DNA of 15,278 nucleotides from Lysobacteraceae bacterium (GTDB taxonomy: Bacteria; Pseudomonadota; Gammaproteobacteria; Xanthomonadales; Xanthomonadaceae), in assembly GCA_028293685.1 (NCBI GenBank), contig JAQGOI010000104.1:1-15278 (forward strand). The letters are read 5' to 3'. Positions 13,505 to 15,278 of the stretch are shown here, one piece after another. The notes under the pieces are model-generated. The model saw nothing but the letters and a program-made list of their open reading frames with translations, was not told the DNA's origin and made no database searches. Position numbers and translations under genes: made by a program. Every line of letters starts with the position of its first letter. Positions within the stretch are counted from its first letter, which is position 1.

Positions 13505-14932
13505 ATGGAACGTTCTTTCCGCCAGCAGCTATGGAGTGTGTTGGCGCTCGCCTTTGTTTCGCGCCTGCTGACCCTCGGGGCTTATCCGCTCACCGACAAT
13601 ACAGAAGCGCGCTACGCGGAAATCGCCCGCAAGATGCTTGAGACGGGGCATTGGATCGTGCCGCAGATCGACTATGGCGTGCCTTTCTGGGGCAAACCGC
13701 CACTGTCGTTCTGGCTGACCGCGCTCTCCTTCAAGGCGTTCGGCACCAGCGAATTCGCGGCGCGTCTTCCATCGTTTCTTGTGGGCGTGGCTACCTGTGT
13801 CCTGGTCTACCTCCTCGCTTCACGCCGACGTGATTCAAACCACGGGCTGCTGGCCAGTGGCGTCGTGGCGACGACGCTGTTGATGATGGTGAGCACGGGC
13901 GGCGTCATGACCGACCCCGCCATGATGCTTGGAACGACGTTGTCGATGGTCGCGTTCTGGCTTGCATTGACGACGCGCTCGCGGTCGTGGGGTTATCTGT
14001 TTTTCATTGGTCTGGCGATCGGCCTGCTGTCCAAGGGCCCTGTCGCCACCGTACTTACGTTCGGGCCGATCGGGGTGTGGGTGATTCTGACGGGCCGCTT
14101 CCGCGATGCATGGGAAAGCCTTCCATGGGTTGCCGGCGCGTTGCTGACGGCTGTGCTCACCGTCCCCTGGTATTGGGCGGCGGAGGTCCAGAGCCCGGGG
14201 TTCCTGCACTACTTCATCATCGGTGAGCATTGGCAGCGCTACACCGTCAGTGGATGGAAAGGAGATCTCTACGGATCGGGACACGCCTACCCGATCGGGA
14301 TGATCTGGTTGTACGCATTCCTGGGGACGTTGCCGTGGTCGCCGTGGCTGGTGTGGCAACTCGCCCGACGCAAGTCGACCATCGCCATCACGCCCCTCAG
14401 GTCAGGCGACGGTTGGCCGTTGTACCTGCTGTGCTGGATGCTTGCGCCAGTCGTTTTCTTCACCCTGTCGCGCAATATCCTGCCGACGTATGTCATGCCT
14501 GGCCTGGTTGGTTTTGGATTGCTGGTCGCGGAGGCCTGGCCGCCAACTGAGCCGCAGGGTCGTCCCGGGCGGATGCTCTGGTTGGGCGCGGTGATTCCCG
14601 TGCTGGCGATCCTGCTGGTTTTCGCGGTGTGGCCGCGCCTGGGGTTCCAGTCGCAGAAGGAAATCATTGCTGCCTATGTGCAATCGCCGCAGAAGGGTGC
14701 GCCTCTGGTCTATTTTGACCAGCGCCCCTATTCGGCGCAGTTCTATTCCGGAGGCCGGGCTGGCGTGATAGCCGACGCAGAGCACCTTCGTCGATACCTG
14801 AGCCAGCCGAAGGCGACGTTTGTTGCCGCGGGGCCCGGCAGCTATGCGCGCATACCCGCTGACATCAAGGCAACGCTGACACGCGTGGCGATGTCGCGCA
14901 CTGGCAAATACGGCTTGTATCTTCACCGATAG
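13505..14932 (+). CDS. ArnT/PMT-type membrane glycosyltransferase
   Basis: This 475-residue polytopic inner-membrane protein has the dolichyl-phosphate-mannose protein mannosyltransferase (PMT_2/ArnT) layout. The first periplasmic loop carries the family signature D-N-T-E-A-R-Y-A-E-I-A-R-K-M-L (31-45), with W-I-V-P and G-K-P-P-L-S-F-W soon after. About ten or more hydrophobic segments are visible, and a smaller soluble domain follows from roughly residue 385. The family uses a polyprenyl-phosphate sugar donor. ArnT itself adds aminoarabinose to lipid A, but this protein is shorter (ArnT is about 550 residues) and lacks the other arn genes nearby, so the sugar and acceptor are unknown. AGGAAGG lies 10 bases before the ATG; a GTG at 13502 in the same frame is equally possible. 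No co-directional partner gene follows. Confidence 0.87.
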   Translation: MERSFRQQLWSVLALAFVSRLLTLGAYPLTDNTEARYAEIARKMLETGHWIVPQIDYGVPFWGKPPLSFWLTALSFKAFGTSEFAARLPSFLVGVATCVLVYLLASRRRDSNHGLLASGVVATTLLMMVSTGGVMTDPAMMLGTTLSMVAFWLALTTRSRSWGYLFFIGLAIGLLSKGPVATVLTFGPIGVWVILTGRFRDAWESLPWVAGALLTAVLTVPWYWAAEVQSPGFLHYFIIGEHWQRYTVSGWKGDLYGSGHAYPIGMIWLYAFLGTLPWSPWLVWQLARRKSTIAITPLRSGDGWPLYLLCWMLAPVVFFTLSRNILPTYVMPGLVGFGLLVAEAWPPTEPQGRPGRMLWLGAVIPVLAILLVFAVWPRLGFQSQKEIIAAYVQSPQKGAPLVYFDQRPYSAQFYSGGRAGVIADAEHLRRYLSQPKATFVAAGPGSYARIPADIKATLTRVAMSRTGKYGLYLHR

Positions 14933-14966
14933 GCCGGCCCGCAAACGGCGCGCCTCCATGACACAA

Positions 14967-15000
14967 CGATGGGCCGCGCTCTAGCAGCCCATCGCCTTTA
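14967..15000 (+). terminator. Hairpin terminator after the glycosyltransferase gene
   Basis: A perfect 8-bp stem CGATGGGC/GCCCATCG (14967-14974 with 14987-14994) has a 12-base loop and is followed by CCTTTA. The T-run is short. It lies between two convergent genes and could act from both sides. Confidence 0.5.
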
Positions 15001-15020
15001 CAGCCGCCGATCCTTCGCGC

Positions 15021-15278
15021 CTATCGCGGTGGCTTCTGCTGCTCGACCTGCTCGGCAGCATTTTCCTTTGCCTGCGCCTTGGGATTCTCGATTTCGGTGT
15101 GGACGATTTTTCCGGTCACGGCGTTGACGAGAACCTCATGGATGTTTTTAGACCTTGGAGTGGCGATATCAAACGACCACACCAACGCCCCGTGCTCCTG
15201 CTCCAGTTCGGCGCTCTTGATCGTGCCCGACCGCACTTTGGCGAGGGCAATTGTCTCGGCTTCAGCTTGCGTGATCTT
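15021..15278 (-). CDS. PepSY domain protein, N-terminal part outside window (partial)
   Basis: On the minus strand an open frame enters from the right edge and ends at a TAG (15023-15021), giving 85 residues. It is in frame from the first complete codon, so the gene begins beyond 15278; the internal GTG is not the start. The sequence matches the PepSY repeat: I-T-Q-A-E-A-E-T-I-A-L-A-K-V, then K-S-A-E-L-E, then L-V-W-S-F-D-I-A-T-P, and finally V-L-V-N-A-V-T-G-K-I-V-H-T-E. A charged, Gln/Lys-rich tail follows. PepSY proteins are usually periplasmic and are linked to protease inhibition or to signalling; PepSY genes often neighbour two-component systems, which may lie beyond the edge. Convergent with the glycosyltransferase gene. 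Confidence 0.85.
   Translation of the reverse strand, partial: KITQAEAETIALAKVRSGTIKSAELEQEHGALVWSFDIATPRSKNIHEVLVNAVTGKIVHTEIENPKAQAKENAAEQVEQQKPPR

Overview
The window is about 15.3 kb of GC-rich proteobacterial chromosome. The most likely source is a gammaproteobacterium of the Xanthomonadales (Rhodanobacteraceae or Lysobacteraceae type). This rests on three things: a metX-metB-hom operon behind an S-box (SAM-I) riboswitch, a MntP close to the enterobacterial protein, and the codon and GC style. The taxonomic call is inference; no rRNA or other marker gene is present. I see no tRNA, rRNA, CRISPR array, insertion sequence or phage gene.

Left part (1-2330). A minus-strand gene for a small STAS/SpoIIAA-like protein runs off the left edge. 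A nearly gene-free stretch of about 550 bases follows; it holds a clear minus-strand intrinsic terminator with no obvious gene in front of it. Next is minus-strand mntP, a manganese efflux pump, with a textbook yybP-ykoY manganese riboswitch in its leader. A plus-strand NADPH-dependent FMN reductase gene diverges from it.

Methionine block (2299-5905). A strong sigma70-like promoter leads into a SAM-I riboswitch and then three genes joined by 4-base overlaps: metX (homoserine O-acyltransferase, probably succinyl), metB (cystathionine gamma-synthase) and a stand-alone homoserine dehydrogenase. Together they convert aspartate semialdehyde through homoserine and O-acylhomoserine to cystathionine. 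The whole set is placed under SAM control at the RNA level.

Envelope block (5906-12885). A 604-base non-coding region with several inverted repeats precedes a two-partner secretion pair: tpsB (outer-membrane POTRA/beta-barrel transporter) and tpsA (secreted beta-helix exoprotein). TpsA ends in an 83-residue tail that is half proline, including 17 prolines in a row. Four bases after tpsA begins an exported L,D-transpeptidase, and a cardiolipin synthase follows on the same strand. The close coupling of a proline-tailed TpsA to a peptidoglycan cross-linking enzyme is the most interesting feature here. It suggests, as inference only, that the exoprotein's periplasmic tail is tethered to the cell wall.

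Right part (13065-15278). A small exported glycine-zipper protein, a cluster of hairpins, an ArnT/PMT-type membrane glycosyltransferase, a hairpin terminator, and a convergent PepSY-domain protein gene cut by the right edge.
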